41,161 bases of DNA from Chloroflexota bacterium (GTDB lineage: Bacteria > Chloroflexota > Anaerolineae > Promineifilales > Promineifilaceae), in the NCBI GenBank assembly GCA_003696605.1, contig RFGV01000100.1, positions 1-41,161 on the forward strand, given 5' to 3'. The translations under genes were made by a program, and so were the position numbers. Below are positions 5,618-13,927 of the stretch, piece by piece. Within the stretch, counting starts at the first letter, position 1, and every line of letters begins with the position of its first letter. The notes under the pieces are model-generated. The model did no database searches and was not told the origin of the DNA. It was given only the letters and a program-made list of their open reading frames with translations.

Positions 5618-8062
5618 ATGACCAATTCTTACAACCCTCAAGAAATTGAAGCCAAATGGCAACAAAAATGGGAAGAAACCGGCCTGTATCGCCAAAAAAT
5701 TGATTGGGACAAACCCAAACACTACGCCCTGACCATGCTGCCCTATCCTTCAGGCGACTTGCACATAGGCCACTGGTACGCCATGACACCCAGTGATGCC
5801 CGTGCCCGCTTTATGCGCATGAAAGGGTACAATGTCCTCTTCCCGATGGGGTTCGACGCCTTCGGGCTGCCAGCCGAAAACGCCGCCATTAAACGCGGTA
5901 TTCATCCCAAAAAGTGGACCTATGCCAACATCGAGCGAATGCGCAAACAACTGCGAAGCATGGGTGCCATGTTCGATTGGGAGCGGGAAGCGATTTCATC
6001 TGACCCTTCCTACTACAAATGGACTCAATGGTTCTTCTGCAAACTGCTAGAACATGGATTGGCTTACCGTAAAAAAGCGGCTGTGGATTTTTGCCCCCAG
6101 TGTAATACGACATTGGCGCGGGAACAGGTTTGGGGCGAAGATCGCCATTGTGAGCGATGTGGCACTCCGGTCATCAAGAAAGACCTGGAACAATGGTTCT
6201 TTAAGACAACAGCGTATGCTGAAGAATTGCTGGATTTCAGCAAAATTGACTGGCCGGAGCGGGTGCGGATTATGCAAACCAACTGGATAGGCAAGTCAGT
6301 TGGGGCGGATGTTGTGTTCCACACCGAAGATGGGGATCCGATAGAAATTTTTACAACGCGGCCGGATACGCTGTGGGGAGCAACATTTATGGTGTTGGCT
6401 CCAGAGCATCCGCTGGTTGAGAAGATTACGACTCCGGAATATAAGGAGCAGGTGACGGCTTATGTGGAACAGGCACGCCGTATGTCTGATATTGACCGGG
6501 AATCGGCTGAACGGGAGAAAACAGGTGTCTTTACTGGGGCATATGCCATTAATCCTGTGAACAAGGAGCGGATTCCTATTTGGGTGGCAGATTATGTGCT
6601 GATGACGTATGGGTCTGGCGCGATTATGGCTGTACCTGCTCATGATGAACGGGACTTTGCCTTTGCTCAGAAGTATGGCTTGCCGATTGTGGAAGTGATT
6701 CGGATGCCTGGCCGTACAGATGAGGATGGTCCGTTAACTGAGGCGTATACGTCTAAAACAGAAGGCCATTTGATTAATTCTGGTCCATTTACAGGTACAC
6801 CAGTGGCAGGGGCTGCGGAACGGGTGACCGCCTGGCTGGAGGAGAATGGGCTGGGTAAGAAGGCGGTGAATTACCGGCTGCGGGATTGGTTGATTAGCCG
6901 ACAACGGTATTGGGGTGCGCCGATTCCGGTTGTTTATTGCCCGGAGCATGGGGCTGTGCCAGTGCCGGAGGAGGAGTTGCCGGTGGTGTTGCCGGAGGAT
7001 GTGGAGTTTATGCCGACGGGTGAAAGTCCGTTGAAATTCCATGAGGCGTTTATTCATACGACTTGTCCGATTTGTGAACGGCCGTCTTTGCGGGAAACTG
7101 ATACGATGGATACCTTTGTTTGTTCGTCCTGGTATCAGTACCGATACCTGAGTCCTCATTATGACGAAGGGCCATTTGACCCGGAAGAAGGAAAGTATTG
7201 GTTGCCAGTTGATCAATATACAGGTGGCATTGAACATGCGACCATGCACCTGATTTATACCCGCTTCTTTACAAAAGCGATGCGGGATATGGGGTTGGTG
7301 GATTTTGATGAACCGATGCTGGCGCTGTACAACCAGGGTATGGTGCTGGGGCCAGATGGCGAAAAGATGTCGAAGTCGCGTGGGAATGTGATTGCGCCGG
7401 ATGATTTGGTGCAGCAGTATGGTGCGGATACGGTGCGGGCATATTTGATGTTCTTTGCCCGTTGGGACCAGGGTGGTCCGTGGAATTATGACGGGATTAA
7501 GGGGCCACAACGGCTGTTGCAAGATGTGTGGGAGATTGCGCGGTATGACTATGTGCCGGGTGAGGTGAGTAAGGAGGCGAATCGGGCGCTGCGTCGTAAA
7601 ACGCATCAGACGATTAGAAAGGTGACGGAAGATTTTGAATCGTTTGCGTTTAATACGGCCGTTGCGGCTATTATGGAGTTGCGTAACAGTGTTTTGGAGG
7701 CAATGCGAATGGCGAATGTGGATACGGCCGTTTGGGAGGAAGCGGTAAATAATATGTTACTATTGCTGGCTCCCATTGCGCCACACATTACCGAAGAATT
7801 GTGGGCACAGCGTGGCCAGCCGTATAGTATTCATCAGCAAGCATGGCCTACCTGGGATCCAGAAGTGGCCAAAGAGGACACGATTACTCTGGTTGTGCAG
7901 GTAAATGGCAAAGTGCGCGATAAGATTGAAGTGGCCGCCGGACAGGATGATGAAACCTTGAAGTCAATTGCTTTGGCGTCAGAAAAGGTACAAAAGTGGC
8001 TGGATGGTGAGCCGCGCAAGGTGATTGTGGTAAAGGGTAAACTGGTGAATATTGTGAAGTAA
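5618..8062 (+). CDS. leuS: Leucyl-tRNA synthetase
   Basis: Class I synthetase of 814 residues that charges tRNA-Leu in the cytoplasm. HIGH signature HIGH at 49-52 in 'PYPSGDLHIGHWYAM', a zinc-binding insertion with CPQC and CERC at about 158-185, the CP1 editing domain with 'TTRPDTLWGATFMVLAPEHP' near residue 246, KMSKS at about 581-585 ('GEKMSKSRGN'), and the C-terminal 'VQVNGKVRDKIEV' typical of bacterial LeuRS. The length is normal. The frame is open further upstream, but ATG 5618 is preferred because the family sequence begins there ('YNPQEIEAKWQQKWEE') and a CAGGAGA site precedes it. Regulation by the T-box leader at 4591 is likely. Base composition changes inside the gene: it is C-richer before about 6060 and G/T-richer after. 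Confidence 0.98.
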   Translation: MTNSYNPQEIEAKWQQKWEETGLYRQKIDWDKPKHYALTMLPYPSGDLHIGHWYAMTPSDARARFMRMKGYNVLFPMGFDAFGLPAENAAIKRGIHPKKWTYANIERMRKQLRSMGAMFDWEREAISSDPSYYKWTQWFFCKLLEHGLAYRKKAAVDFCPQCNTTLAREQVWGEDRHCERCGTPVIKKDLEQWFFKTTAYAEELLDFSKIDWPERVRIMQTNWIGKSVGADVVFHTEDGDPIEIFTTRPDTLWGATFMVLAPEHPLVEKITTPEYKEQVTAYVEQARRMSDIDRESAEREKTGVFTGAYAINPVNKERIPIWVADYVLMTYGSGAIMAVPAHDERDFAFAQKYGLPIVEVIRMPGRTDEDGPLTEAYTSKTEGHLINSGPFTGTPVAGAAERVTAWLEENGLGKKAVNYRLRDWLISRQRYWGAPIPVVYCPEHGAVPVPEEELPVVLPEDVEFMPTGESPLKFHEAFIHTTCPICERPSLRETDTMDTFVCSSWYQYRYLSPHYDEGPFDPEEGKYWLPVDQYTGGIEHATMHLIYTRFFTKAMRDMGLVDFDEPMLALYNQGMVLGPDGEKMSKSRGNVIAPDDLVQQYGADTVRAYLMFFARWDQGGPWNYDGIKGPQRLLQDVWEIARYDYVPGEVSKEANRALRRKTHQTIRKVTEDFESFAFNTAVAAIMELRNSVLEAMRMANVDTAVWEEAVNNMLLLLAPIAPHITEELWAQRGQPYSIHQQAWPTWDPEVAKEDTITLVVQVNGKVRDKIEVAAGQDDETLKSIALASEKVQKWLDGEPRKVIVVKGKLVNIVK

Positions 8063-8084
8063 GATGTATTAGTCAGACGTGGAG

Positions 8085-8140
8085 AAACGGCCGTTTTCCG
8101 TGAGTTCATTCAGGTGCTTTCGGTATAAACGGCCGTTTTT
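8085..8140 (+). terminator. Two AACGGCCGTT palindromes able to form a terminator-like hairpin after leuS
   Basis: AAACGGCCGTTT occurs at 8085-8096 and 8127-8138. Being palindromic, the copies can pair with each other over 12 bp around a 30-nt loop, followed by TTATTT. Termination is plausible but the loop is long and the U-run weak. Confidence 0.45.
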
Positions 8141-8155
8141 ATTTGTGTCAGGTCT

Positions 8156-10006
8156 ATGACTCAACCATCACTCCCCCAACAAGCACTCGTTCTCTACAAA
8201 AACAGACCGGCGATCATCATTCAGGCAGGTTCTAAAAAGATTACTATTTCTCTGGATGATGGCCAGACTGTGAATGTACGTCCGAAAGATGTAACCTTGC
8301 TTCATCCTGGCCCATTAGCCCAATTGGCCGACCTCACCCCCCTGGATGAGGGGGAGATCCTTACAGCCTGGGAGTTGCTGGCTGGTGAAACAGTGACGCT
8401 GGCTGAACTGGCCGAACTGGCTTATGGTGAGTTTACCCCGCAAACAGCATGGAATGCATGGCAATATGTGGCCGATGGGCTTTATTTTCAGGGAACGCCA
8501 GAGCAAATTGTGGCCCAATCGGCGGAAGCGGTAGCACGGGAACAGGAAGCACGGGCAGCGAAAGAGGCGGAAAAACAAGCCTGGGCAGAGTTTTTGACCA
8601 GGGTGGAGCGGGGAGAATGGTTGCCGGAAGACGGCCGTTATTTGCAAGATGTTGTTGCTCTGGCCCTGGAACAACATACAGGCAGCCGGTTGCTGCGCGC
8701 CCTGGGTAGAGCAGAGACCCCTCAAAATGCACATGCGTTGTTACTGGAAAGCGGCTTTTGGGATGTAACCGTAAATCCCTATCCGCGCCGCCTGGGGTTG
8801 CCTACCGATGTCCCACAATTGCCAGTATCCAATTTGCCTGATGAACCACGTCGTGATTTGACCCATTTGCCGGCTTATGCCATTGATGATGAAGATAGCC
8901 GTGACCCGGATGATGCGTTAAGTTGGGAAAACGGCCGTCTTTGGGTACATATTGCCGATGTTGCTGCCCTGGTTCCTCCAGGAACACCCGCTGATGAAGA
9001 AGCACGTGGCCGAGGTGCCAATATTTACTTACCAGAAGGAACAATTCCCATGCTCCCTCTCGGCGTAACGGAAAAACTGGGTTTAGGTTTGCAAGAAATT
9101 TCACCTGCCCTTTCCTTTGGTCTGGATGTCTCGCCAGCGGGCGAAATTACCCATGTGGAAATCACACCTAGTTGGGTGCGGGTAACGCGAATGAGTTATA
9201 CACAGGCAGAAACTGAACTGGAGACGAATCCAGTATTGGCTGCGTTGTATGAATTGACATCCCGGTTTGAAGCCAGGCGACGCCAGCAAGGGGCAGTGAT
9301 GATAAACTTGCCGGAAGTAAAAGTGCGGGTGGTAGATGGGGAAGTGGTGATACGGCCGTTACCCAACCTTCGTAGTCGTGACCTGGTGCGCGAAGCGATG
9401 CTAATGGTTGGAGAAGCCGTTGCCCGCTTTGCCTGGCAGCACAAACTCCCTATTCCCTACACCGTTCAGGAGCCACCTCAAAACCCCCCCGCCTTGAATG
9501 GAAACACCTGGTCAGCCATGTTCGCCTTGCGCCGCACTCTTTCTCCCAGCCAGCAAAGCACAATGCCCGGTCTTCATGCTGGCCTGGGATTAGAAATGTA
9601 TGTTCAGGCCACCAGTCCTTTGCGCCGGTATCTTGACCTGGTTGTCCATCAACAATTGCGGGCATTTTTGAGCGGGCGGCCACCGTTAGATGAAGGGGAA
9701 CTGATGTTACGAGTAGGGGCGGCTGATGCTGTCAGGGGAGATGTGCGTTTGGCAGAACGATTGTCCAATGAGCATTGGACACTGGTCTATTTGCTCCAGC
9801 ACCCGGACTGGCAGGGTGAGGGGGTGATAGTGGACAGGCGAGGGGCGTATGATGTGGTATTGATACCTGCATTAGGTATGGAAACGCTGGTATACAGACA
9901 GGAAGAACGGCCGTTAGATACCACCATCACCCTTGCTGTACAATCTGTAAACCTGCCGGAGCGTGTTGCCCATTTTCAGGAAATTCACCCGAATCAGGTG
10001 GCTTGA
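8156..10006 (+). CDS. RNase II/R-family 3'-5' exoribonuclease (RNB domain), 616 aa
   Basis: Degrades RNA processively from the 3' end. The N-terminus has an SH3-like/OB-like barrel (residues about 10-50, 'NRPAIIIQAGSKKITISLDDG') and a winged-helix-like region, then a helical Ala/Glu-rich stretch. The RNB catalytic domain starts near residue 238. Its signature D244-D-E-D-S-R-D250-P-D252-D253 carries the acidic residues that bind catalytic magnesium. The C-terminal 'TSPLRRYLDLVVHQQL' near 486-501 is the conserved end of the RNB domain, followed by a short S1-like barrel. The organisation resembles the shorter RNase II type of cyanobacteria and plastids more than long RNase R. Start ATG 8156 has no strong ribosome binding site. 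The 3' end overlaps the convergent PIG-L gene by 13 nt. Confidence 0.93.
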   Translation: MTQPSLPQQALVLYKNRPAIIIQAGSKKITISLDDGQTVNVRPKDVTLLHPGPLAQLADLTPLDEGEILTAWELLAGETVTLAELAELAYGEFTPQTAWNAWQYVADGLYFQGTPEQIVAQSAEAVAREQEARAAKEAEKQAWAEFLTRVERGEWLPEDGRYLQDVVALALEQHTGSRLLRALGRAETPQNAHALLLESGFWDVTVNPYPRRLGLPTDVPQLPVSNLPDEPRRDLTHLPAYAIDDEDSRDPDDALSWENGRLWVHIADVAALVPPGTPADEEARGRGANIYLPEGTIPMLPLGVTEKLGLGLQEISPALSFGLDVSPAGEITHVEITPSWVRVTRMSYTQAETELETNPVLAALYELTSRFEARRRQQGAVMINLPEVKVRVVDGEVVIRPLPNLRSRDLVREAMLMVGEAVARFAWQHKLPIPYTVQEPPQNPPALNGNTWSAMFALRRTLSPSQQSTMPGLHAGLGLEMYVQATSPLRRYLDLVVHQQLRAFLSGRPPLDEGELMLRVGAADAVRGDVRLAERLSNEHWTLVYLLQHPDWQGEGVIVDRRGAYDVVLIPALGMETLVYRQEERPLDTTITLAVQSVNLPERVAHFQEIHPNQVA

Positions 10007-10839
10007 AGCCCCTCAAACAAATCATTCAGGCGAAACTCCTGAGAGACCGTTGGTCGAACCAGTGCAAAATACTCCCGGCTTAGCAGCGCCTTCATTTCCT
10101 CTTCTGGCAGCCTGCGGAAGAGATTATCTGGTCCAAATTGCGTGCGATGGCACAACAATGCCGCCCATTTGTGCGTAACAGTGGCTGATACATCCAGAAT
10201 GCAGTGTACTTGATCATCCGGCCACCCCTTTTCTCGCCGTTCTTCGATGCGCTCAAACCAACTGGTATCCATGCCTCTGGCTGCCATCCGTGCCCGCATG
10301 TTCTCGAAAACGGAAACGGGTAGCAGTTCGTAGAACAAACGGGGTGTATCCCAGGCTGTGCCCAGGTTTGGGTGGTAAGTCGGGTCGGCAGCGGCCGCAA
10401 CGGCAGCCAGTGTGTGCCGGTTGATGGCGATGTGGTCTGGATGGCCATATCCTCCCCAGGGCTCAAAGGTGAGAATGACATGCGGCCGTACCTGACGAAT
10501 GATGGCTACCAGCTGGGGGACAACTTGTGCCGCAGGTGCATTCATGAATGCTTGCGGATGATTGTTGTCTTCTGTGCCGGGCATACCAGAATCCCGGTAG
10601 CCCAGAAAGTGGACATGTCGAATGCCGAGTGTTTGGGCAGCACAAAGCATTTCGGCTTCGCGTACTTGGGCTAATGTTTCCGGTGTGGCGAGTGAGGGGT
10701 CAGCAATTTCGCCTGCTTCGCCACGTGTGGCACATACCCATTCGATGTGTACGCCTGCCTTTGCATAATGGGCAATTGTACCGCCCGGACCTAGTACTTC
10801 ATCGTCTGGATGGGCAAAACAACCAAGTAATCGTTTCAT
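9994..10839 (-). CDS. PIG-L/LmbE-family zinc deacetylase, 281 aa
   Basis: Metal-dependent N-deacetylase of N-acetylglucosaminyl conjugates, the family that includes MshB/Mca (mycothiol) and BshB (bacillithiol). The signature 'AHPDDE' at 9-14 supplies His10, Asp12 and Asp13, and 'GHPDHIA' at 132-138 supplies His133 and His136. 'GEAGEI' at 40-45 and 'FLGYRDSGM' at 78-86 are further family motifs. At 281 residues it resembles the Mca/MshB subfamily more than short BshB proteins. It is encoded 11 nt downstream of the VOC gene and near an FMN reductase, pirin and DoxX, so a role in thiol or electrophile detoxification is reasonable but inferred. No signal peptide. The exact substrate cannot be decided. 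Confidence 0.92.
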   Translation of the reverse strand: MKRLLGCFAHPDDEVLGPGGTIAHYAKAGVHIEWVCATRGEAGEIADPSLATPETLAQVREAEMLCAAQTLGIRHVHFLGYRDSGMPGTEDNNHPQAFMNAPAAQVVPQLVAIIRQVRPHVILTFEPWGGYGHPDHIAINRHTLAAVAAAADPTYHPNLGTAWDTPRLFYELLPVSVFENMRARMAARGMDTSWFERIEERREKGWPDDQVHCILDVSATVTHKWAALLCHRTQFGPDNLFRRLPEEEMKALLSREYFALVRPTVSQEFRLNDLFEGLQAT

Positions 10840-10850
10840 TTGTTTTCCTG

Positions 10851-11705
10851 TCAGTCAGTTGTTAAGATGATGCCGTTTTGTGATGGGTCTTGCAAGTAGA
10901 AACGGCCGTTTTGGTCTTCTACAGCGTGCCCCTGTTGTCGGATATGCTCAACCAGATTTTGCAAACTGGTGCTATCTGGCAGCTTGATTTCGTACCATAG
11001 CAGGTGGGCTGTGTCGGGGGGAGGGGGCGGCGCACCGACACCAGCCCAGGTATTGAGTCCGATATGGTGATGATAGCCTCCAGCTGAAACGAAAGCGGCT
11101 GAATTGCCGTAGTTGGCAATAAAGTCGAAGCCAAGCGTGCTGGTGTAGAATTGGGTGGCTTCTTGCAGGTGGGCTACATGCAGGTGGATATGGCCGATGG
11201 TGGTTCCGGTGGGCATTTGGTGGTTTGTGTAGGGTTGGTTATTGAGTTCACCCAGGAGGCTGTCGAGATCGAGGGGTTTGGTGACTATCTGTAAACGGCC
11301 GTTTTCCCATTGCCACTCCTCGCGCGGCCGATCCCGATACAGCTCAATCCCATGTCCATCCGGGTCAGTAAGATAAATTGCCTCACTGACAGCGTGGTCA
11401 GAAAAACCACCAATCGGTGTTTTGGTACTGATGAGATGATAGAGCGTTTTGGCCAGAGCCAGCCGCGATGGTAGCAAAATAGCAAAATGGTACAGACCGG
11501 TTGTACCCCGGGTTGGGCGGGCGCCAGGTTGCTCCTGGAGCAATAACAAAGGCTTGTCACCTGCACCCAGTTTGGCAGTTTGTCCATTTTGTGCCAGCAA
11601 TTGCAAGCCAATACGTGTCTGATAGTAAGCCAAAGACCGCTCCAGGTCAGCTACGGTGAGCGCAACAGTTCCCAGATGTGTTTGAGAAGGTAAAAGCGTG
11701 TTCAT
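10851..11705 (-). CDS. Two-domain VOC (glyoxalase/extradiol dioxygenase-like) protein, 284 aa
   Basis: Two vicinal-oxygen-chelate modules: residues about 8-125 ('HLGTVALTVADLERSLAYYQ', ending 'DPDGHGIELYRDR') and about 165-283 ('IGHIHLHVAHLQEATQFY'). The layout matches CatE-type catechol-2,3-dioxygenases (YfiE-like). Candidate metal ligands are His10 and the His and Glu of the first domain, and the HxH of the second; the last ligand position of domain two reads 'NGIILT' with no Glu, so metal binding there is doubtful. The start ATG 11705 follows a GGAGG site that is part of a hairpin (11713-11731). It forms a run with the FMN reductase upstream and the PIG-L gene downstream on the same strand. 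Substrate unknown. Confidence 0.9.
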   Translation of the reverse strand: MNTLLPSQTHLGTVALTVADLERSLAYYQTRIGLQLLAQNGQTAKLGAGDKPLLLLQEQPGARPTRGTTGLYHFAILLPSRLALAKTLYHLISTKTPIGGFSDHAVSEAIYLTDPDGHGIELYRDRPREEWQWENGRLQIVTKPLDLDSLLGELNNQPYTNHQMPTGTTIGHIHLHVAHLQEATQFYTSTLGFDFIANYGNSAAFVSAGGYHHHIGLNTWAGVGAPPPPPDTAHLLWYEIKLPDSTSLQNLVEHIRQQGHAVEDQNGRFYLQDPSQNGIILTTD

Positions 11706-11712
11706 AATAGAA

Positions 11713-11731
11713 CCTCCGCTAAAAGCAGAGG
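11713..11731 (-). promoter_or_regulatory. Hairpin holding the ribosome binding site of the VOC gene
   Basis: On the minus strand CCTCTGCT pairs with AGCGGAGG around a TTT loop (8 bp, one G-U). The GGAGG of the 3' arm is the only ribosome binding site of the gene, 7 nt before its ATG, so the hairpin could reduce translation. A second 6-bp repeat, GGTTCA/TGAACC, lies at 11736-11761. Confidence 0.5.
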
Positions 11732-11774
11732 AGGCGGTTCATGAAAAAGCAAGTTTGAACCACCCCCGGATAAT

Positions 11775-12377
11775 TTATGCAATAGTGGGCTGTTTTTGAT
11801 AAGCGGGCTGGAATAAATAGACCCAGTCCAGAAATGCGGTAATAAACTTGTTTAGTGATTGCCGATAACGTTCGCTGATAAGGTTGCCATTTTGATCAAA
11901 ATGTTCCCACCCACGGGCGATCATGAGTTGTGGTTGGGGCATGACATAGGTGCTGTTGTGCAGCAGAATGTCACGCAGGTGCATTTGGGCGCGAACTGTC
12001 CCCAAGCCACCACCAACGCCCATAATACCTACGGGTTTGTTGTTCAGGGGAGATGGGTCAGGAATGGCACGAGATGCCCAGTCGAGAGCGTTTTTGAGGA
12101 CGCCAGGAATGGAGTAGTTGTATTCTGGGGTGGCAATGAGGAGGGCATCGGCTTGTTGCAGGTGTTGACGGAGTTGGCGTACGGGTTCGGGGATGCCTTT
12201 GGCTTCGATGTCGGTGTTGAAGAGGGGGATTTCGTGCAGGTCGAAGATGGTGAGTTGTGCGTGGGATGGCAGCATGGCGCTGGTTGCCTGTAAAAGGGCG
12301 CGATTGTAGGAGTTTTGGCGCAAGCTGCCAGGAATTCCCAAGATGTGAACGGGTTGTTTTTGTGTTTTGTGTTGCAT
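11775..12377 (-). CDS. NAD(P)H-dependent FMN reductase (flavodoxin-like fold), 200 aa
   Basis: Flavoprotein of the NADPH-dependent FMN reductase / ChrR / azoreductase group, which transfers two electrons to quinones, metals or azo compounds. The phosphate loop 'GIPGSLRQNSYNRAL' at 14-28 binds FMN phosphate. 'PEYNYSIPGVLKNALDW' at 84-100 is the family signature over the isoalloxazine. 'GVGGGLGTVRAQMHLRDIL' around 120-138 also fits. Length is typical and it is cytosolic. ATG 12377 follows AAAGAGGT. The gene lies upstream of the VOC and PIG-L genes, supporting a redox or detoxification cluster. The physiological acceptor is not known. Confidence 0.93.
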   Translation of the reverse strand: MQHKTQKQPVHILGIPGSLRQNSYNRALLQATSAMLPSHAQLTIFDLHEIPLFNTDIEAKGIPEPVRQLRQHLQQADALLIATPEYNYSIPGVLKNALDWASRAIPDPSPLNNKPVGIMGVGGGLGTVRAQMHLRDILLHNSTYVMPQPQLMIARGWEHFDQNGNLISERYRQSLNKFITAFLDWVYLFQPAYQKQPTIA

Positions 12378-12506
12378 ATCGTTTGTACCTCTTTTTTATG
12401 GTTTGTCAGGATACGGCCGTATTGGTATCTACGGCTGTCATTTCTGGTAGTCCTTAAGTGTATAGAGTCCGGCCATGAGTAGAGTTGCGAATAATTTTTT
12501 GTGGTG

Positions 12507-13316
12507 TCATGATTTGTCCATATTGTTTTTCATGTGAGCTGGCAGGAATGGCTTGAGGTAGAAGGAGAGATAATTGAGGGGGGTGTTGCCAGCAGTAACA
12601 ACGGCCGTTTCTGCTTGTGGGGTTGCCAGTAGCACATCATACAACTCAATCCCGGCTGTGAAAGAAGAGGTTTGCAAACGGCCGTTTCCATCCACAAAAT
12701 AAAGAAACAAATCCTCATCAGAATGTGGCAGCTCAATTTCGGCCGTGCCACCCGGCGGTACAATGGTACTTGTCAGACGTGCCGACACATGTGCATCCGT
12801 CGCTCCGTTTGGACCAATAATTTCGCGAACGACACCATCTCCATGCTGACGGGGAAGCATTTCACTAAGCGACACGTGTTCATAGTGTGGTGGGAGATCC
12901 ATGTACGCCACATCTGCCACAAACCAGATTTGGATAACCCGTGTAAACGAGCCAGTCAGGTTTAGCTCCTGATGTTGAATGTATTGGCCAGAAAACATAC
13001 GTTGCACTTCGCCAGCCTTAATGACCCCCTGACCACCTGTTGTATCCTCATGATACAATTCACCATCGATCACATACGTATAAATTTCCAGTCCCCGATG
13101 TGGATGCCAGCGAAATCCATTACGCGGCTTGATTTGAGTCATGTGTGCAGTTAGCATACCACTGAGACGGCGCAAGGGACTATACCCACCAACCGCAAAA
13201 TGGGAGACCAGCCAATGTACTGGATGAATTACCGGAAATTGGCTTGCCTTAAAAAAATGCAAAGCGTTTGGCAAAGAGAGTCCGCTTATTTCGCTGGCAA
13301 AGACATCAGTTAACAC
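12507..13316 (-). CDS. Pirin-family bicupin, 269 aa
   Basis: Pirins are two-cupin iron proteins; some act as quercetinases and others as redox-sensing cofactors. Motif HPHRG at 71-75 and 'YIQHQE' at 112-117 provide the four metal ligands of the N-terminal cupin (His71, His73, His115, Glu117), so the metal site is intact. I place the start at GTG 13316 because AAGGAG lies 10 nt upstream. A longer reading from GTG 13355 begins inside the terminator hairpin at 13351 and is unlikely. The product lacks a signal peptide. It lies downstream of doxX with a terminator between, so it needs its own promoter or read-through. Quercetinase or regulatory activity cannot be decided. Confidence 0.92.
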   Translation of the reverse strand: MLTDVFASEISGLSLPNALHFFKASQFPVIHPVHWLVSHFAVGGYSPLRRLSGMLTAHMTQIKPRNGFRWHPHRGLEIYTYVIDGELYHEDTTGGQGVIKAGEVQRMFSGQYIQHQELNLTGSFTRVIQIWFVADVAYMDLPPHYEHVSLSEMLPRQHGDGVVREIIGPNGATDAHVSARLTSTIVPPGGTAEIELPHSDEDLFLYFVDGNGRLQTSSFTAGIELYDVLLATPQAETAVVTAGNTPLNYLSFYLKPFLPAHMKNNMDKS

Positions 13317-13342
13317 TTCTCTCTTTCTCCTTGTTCGTGGCG

Positions 13343-13370
13343 AAATAAAAGGCACAGCATCAGCTGTGCC
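13343..13370 (-). terminator. Intrinsic terminator after doxX-like gene
   Basis: GGCACAGC (13351-13358) and GCTGTGCC (13363-13370) form a perfect 8-bp stem with a 4-nt loop. On the minus strand it is followed by TTTTATTT (13350..13343), so it ends the transcript of the gene at 13403-13792. Confidence 0.9.
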
Positions 13371-13402
13371 TTCTATAAAAGATTGTCAGATTGTACCGGT
13401 AA

Positions 13403-13792
13403 TTACCCACCCAGGGCAAATGGCCAGGGTGTGGAGATGGCCAGGTACATGAGTGCTGAGCCCAGCAAGGCGGTGTTTTTCATGAATTGTGTCATTTCCA
13501 TCATTTTTGCTTGCTGGTCTTCAACTGCCCAGAAGTTATGCATTTTGAAATTAACGCCCAGGTAAAAGATGACCAGTGCAGCCACACCGATGACTGGCTG
13601 GAAACCAGTGAGAATGGTTAAGGCGGCAATCAGCAATAAAACGCCTGTACCCAAAGTCGCCAGTTTCGGGGCAGGCACGCCTTTGGAAGCTGCATAGCCA
13701 CTAAGCATTTCCAGTTGCATGAAATGGTTTGCGGCCATCATCAGATAGAACAGACCGACCAGAATGCGACCGATTAAGAATGCAATATCCAT
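13403..13792 (-). CDS. DoxX-family membrane protein, 129 aa
   Basis: Four hydrophobic segments at about 5-21, 46-63, 66-82 and 106-121 and the 'KMHNFW' element near residues 83-88 are typical of DoxX/SURF4-like proteins. Family members are inner-membrane proteins linked to quinone or thiol redox protection. ATG 13792 is chosen because AAAGGAGG lies about 10 nt upstream; the longer open frame contains no plausible signal. Expression is very likely repressed by the divergent TetR regulator, as the palindromic operators sit in and next to its promoter. The neighbours (pirin, FMN reductase, VOC, PIG-L) support an electrophile or oxidative stress role. Biochemical activity is not known. Confidence 0.9.
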   Translation of the reverse strand: MDIAFLIGRILVGLFYLMMAANHFMQLEMLSGYAASKGVPAPKLATLGTGVLLLIAALTILTGFQPVIGVAALVIFYLGVNFKMHNFWAVEDQQAKMMEMTQFMKNTALLGSALMYLAISTPWPFALGG

Positions 13793-13829
13793 TGTGCTAC
13801 TCCTCCTTTTGGAATCACAAAAATATAAG

Positions 13830-13858
13830 TGGACTCTAGTCCGTATTTCGGCTATAAT
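13830..13858 (+). promoter_or_regulatory. Predicted tetR promoter
   Basis: TGGACT (13830-13835), a 17-bp spacer and TATAAT (13853-13858). The weak -35 box is inside the first operator, so the regulator probably represses itself. Confidence 0.6.
13831..13842. promoter_or_regulatory. TetR operator copy 1
   Basis: GGACTCTAGTCC, a perfect palindrome outside its central CT/AG dinucleotides and entirely self-complementary. It covers the tetR -35 region and lies just downstream of the predicted doxX transcription start. Its centre is 34 bp from operator copy 2. Confidence 0.8.
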
Positions 13859-13885
13859 CATAACGGACTCAAGTCCGCTTGTCAA
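13857..13885 (-). promoter_or_regulatory. doxX promoter
   Basis: Minus-strand TTGACA (13885..13880), a 17-bp spacer and TATGAT (13862..13857), close to the sigma-70 consensus. Operator copy 2 fills the spacer, which would block polymerase directly. Confidence 0.85.
13864..13877. promoter_or_regulatory. TetR operator copy 2
   Basis: CGGACTCAAGTCCG, inverted repeat CGGACT-N2-AGTCCG, the same arms as copy 1. It lies between the -35 and -10 boxes of the doxX promoter. Confidence 0.82.
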
Positions 13886-13927
13886 GTATTGATTGAGTTT
13901 CTTGTGTAAATCTGATAAAGTGTGCTC

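Noticed and set aside
6734-7606. 290-residue reading frame opposite leuS
   Set aside because: Lies antisense to the conserved catalytic part of leuS; the His/Arg/Pro-rich product and lack of a ribosome binding site fit a shadow frame.
13316-13355. Longer pirin start at GTG 13355
   Set aside because: The codon is inside the intrinsic terminator hairpin of the doxX gene and has no ribosome binding site; GTG 13316 has AAGGAG.
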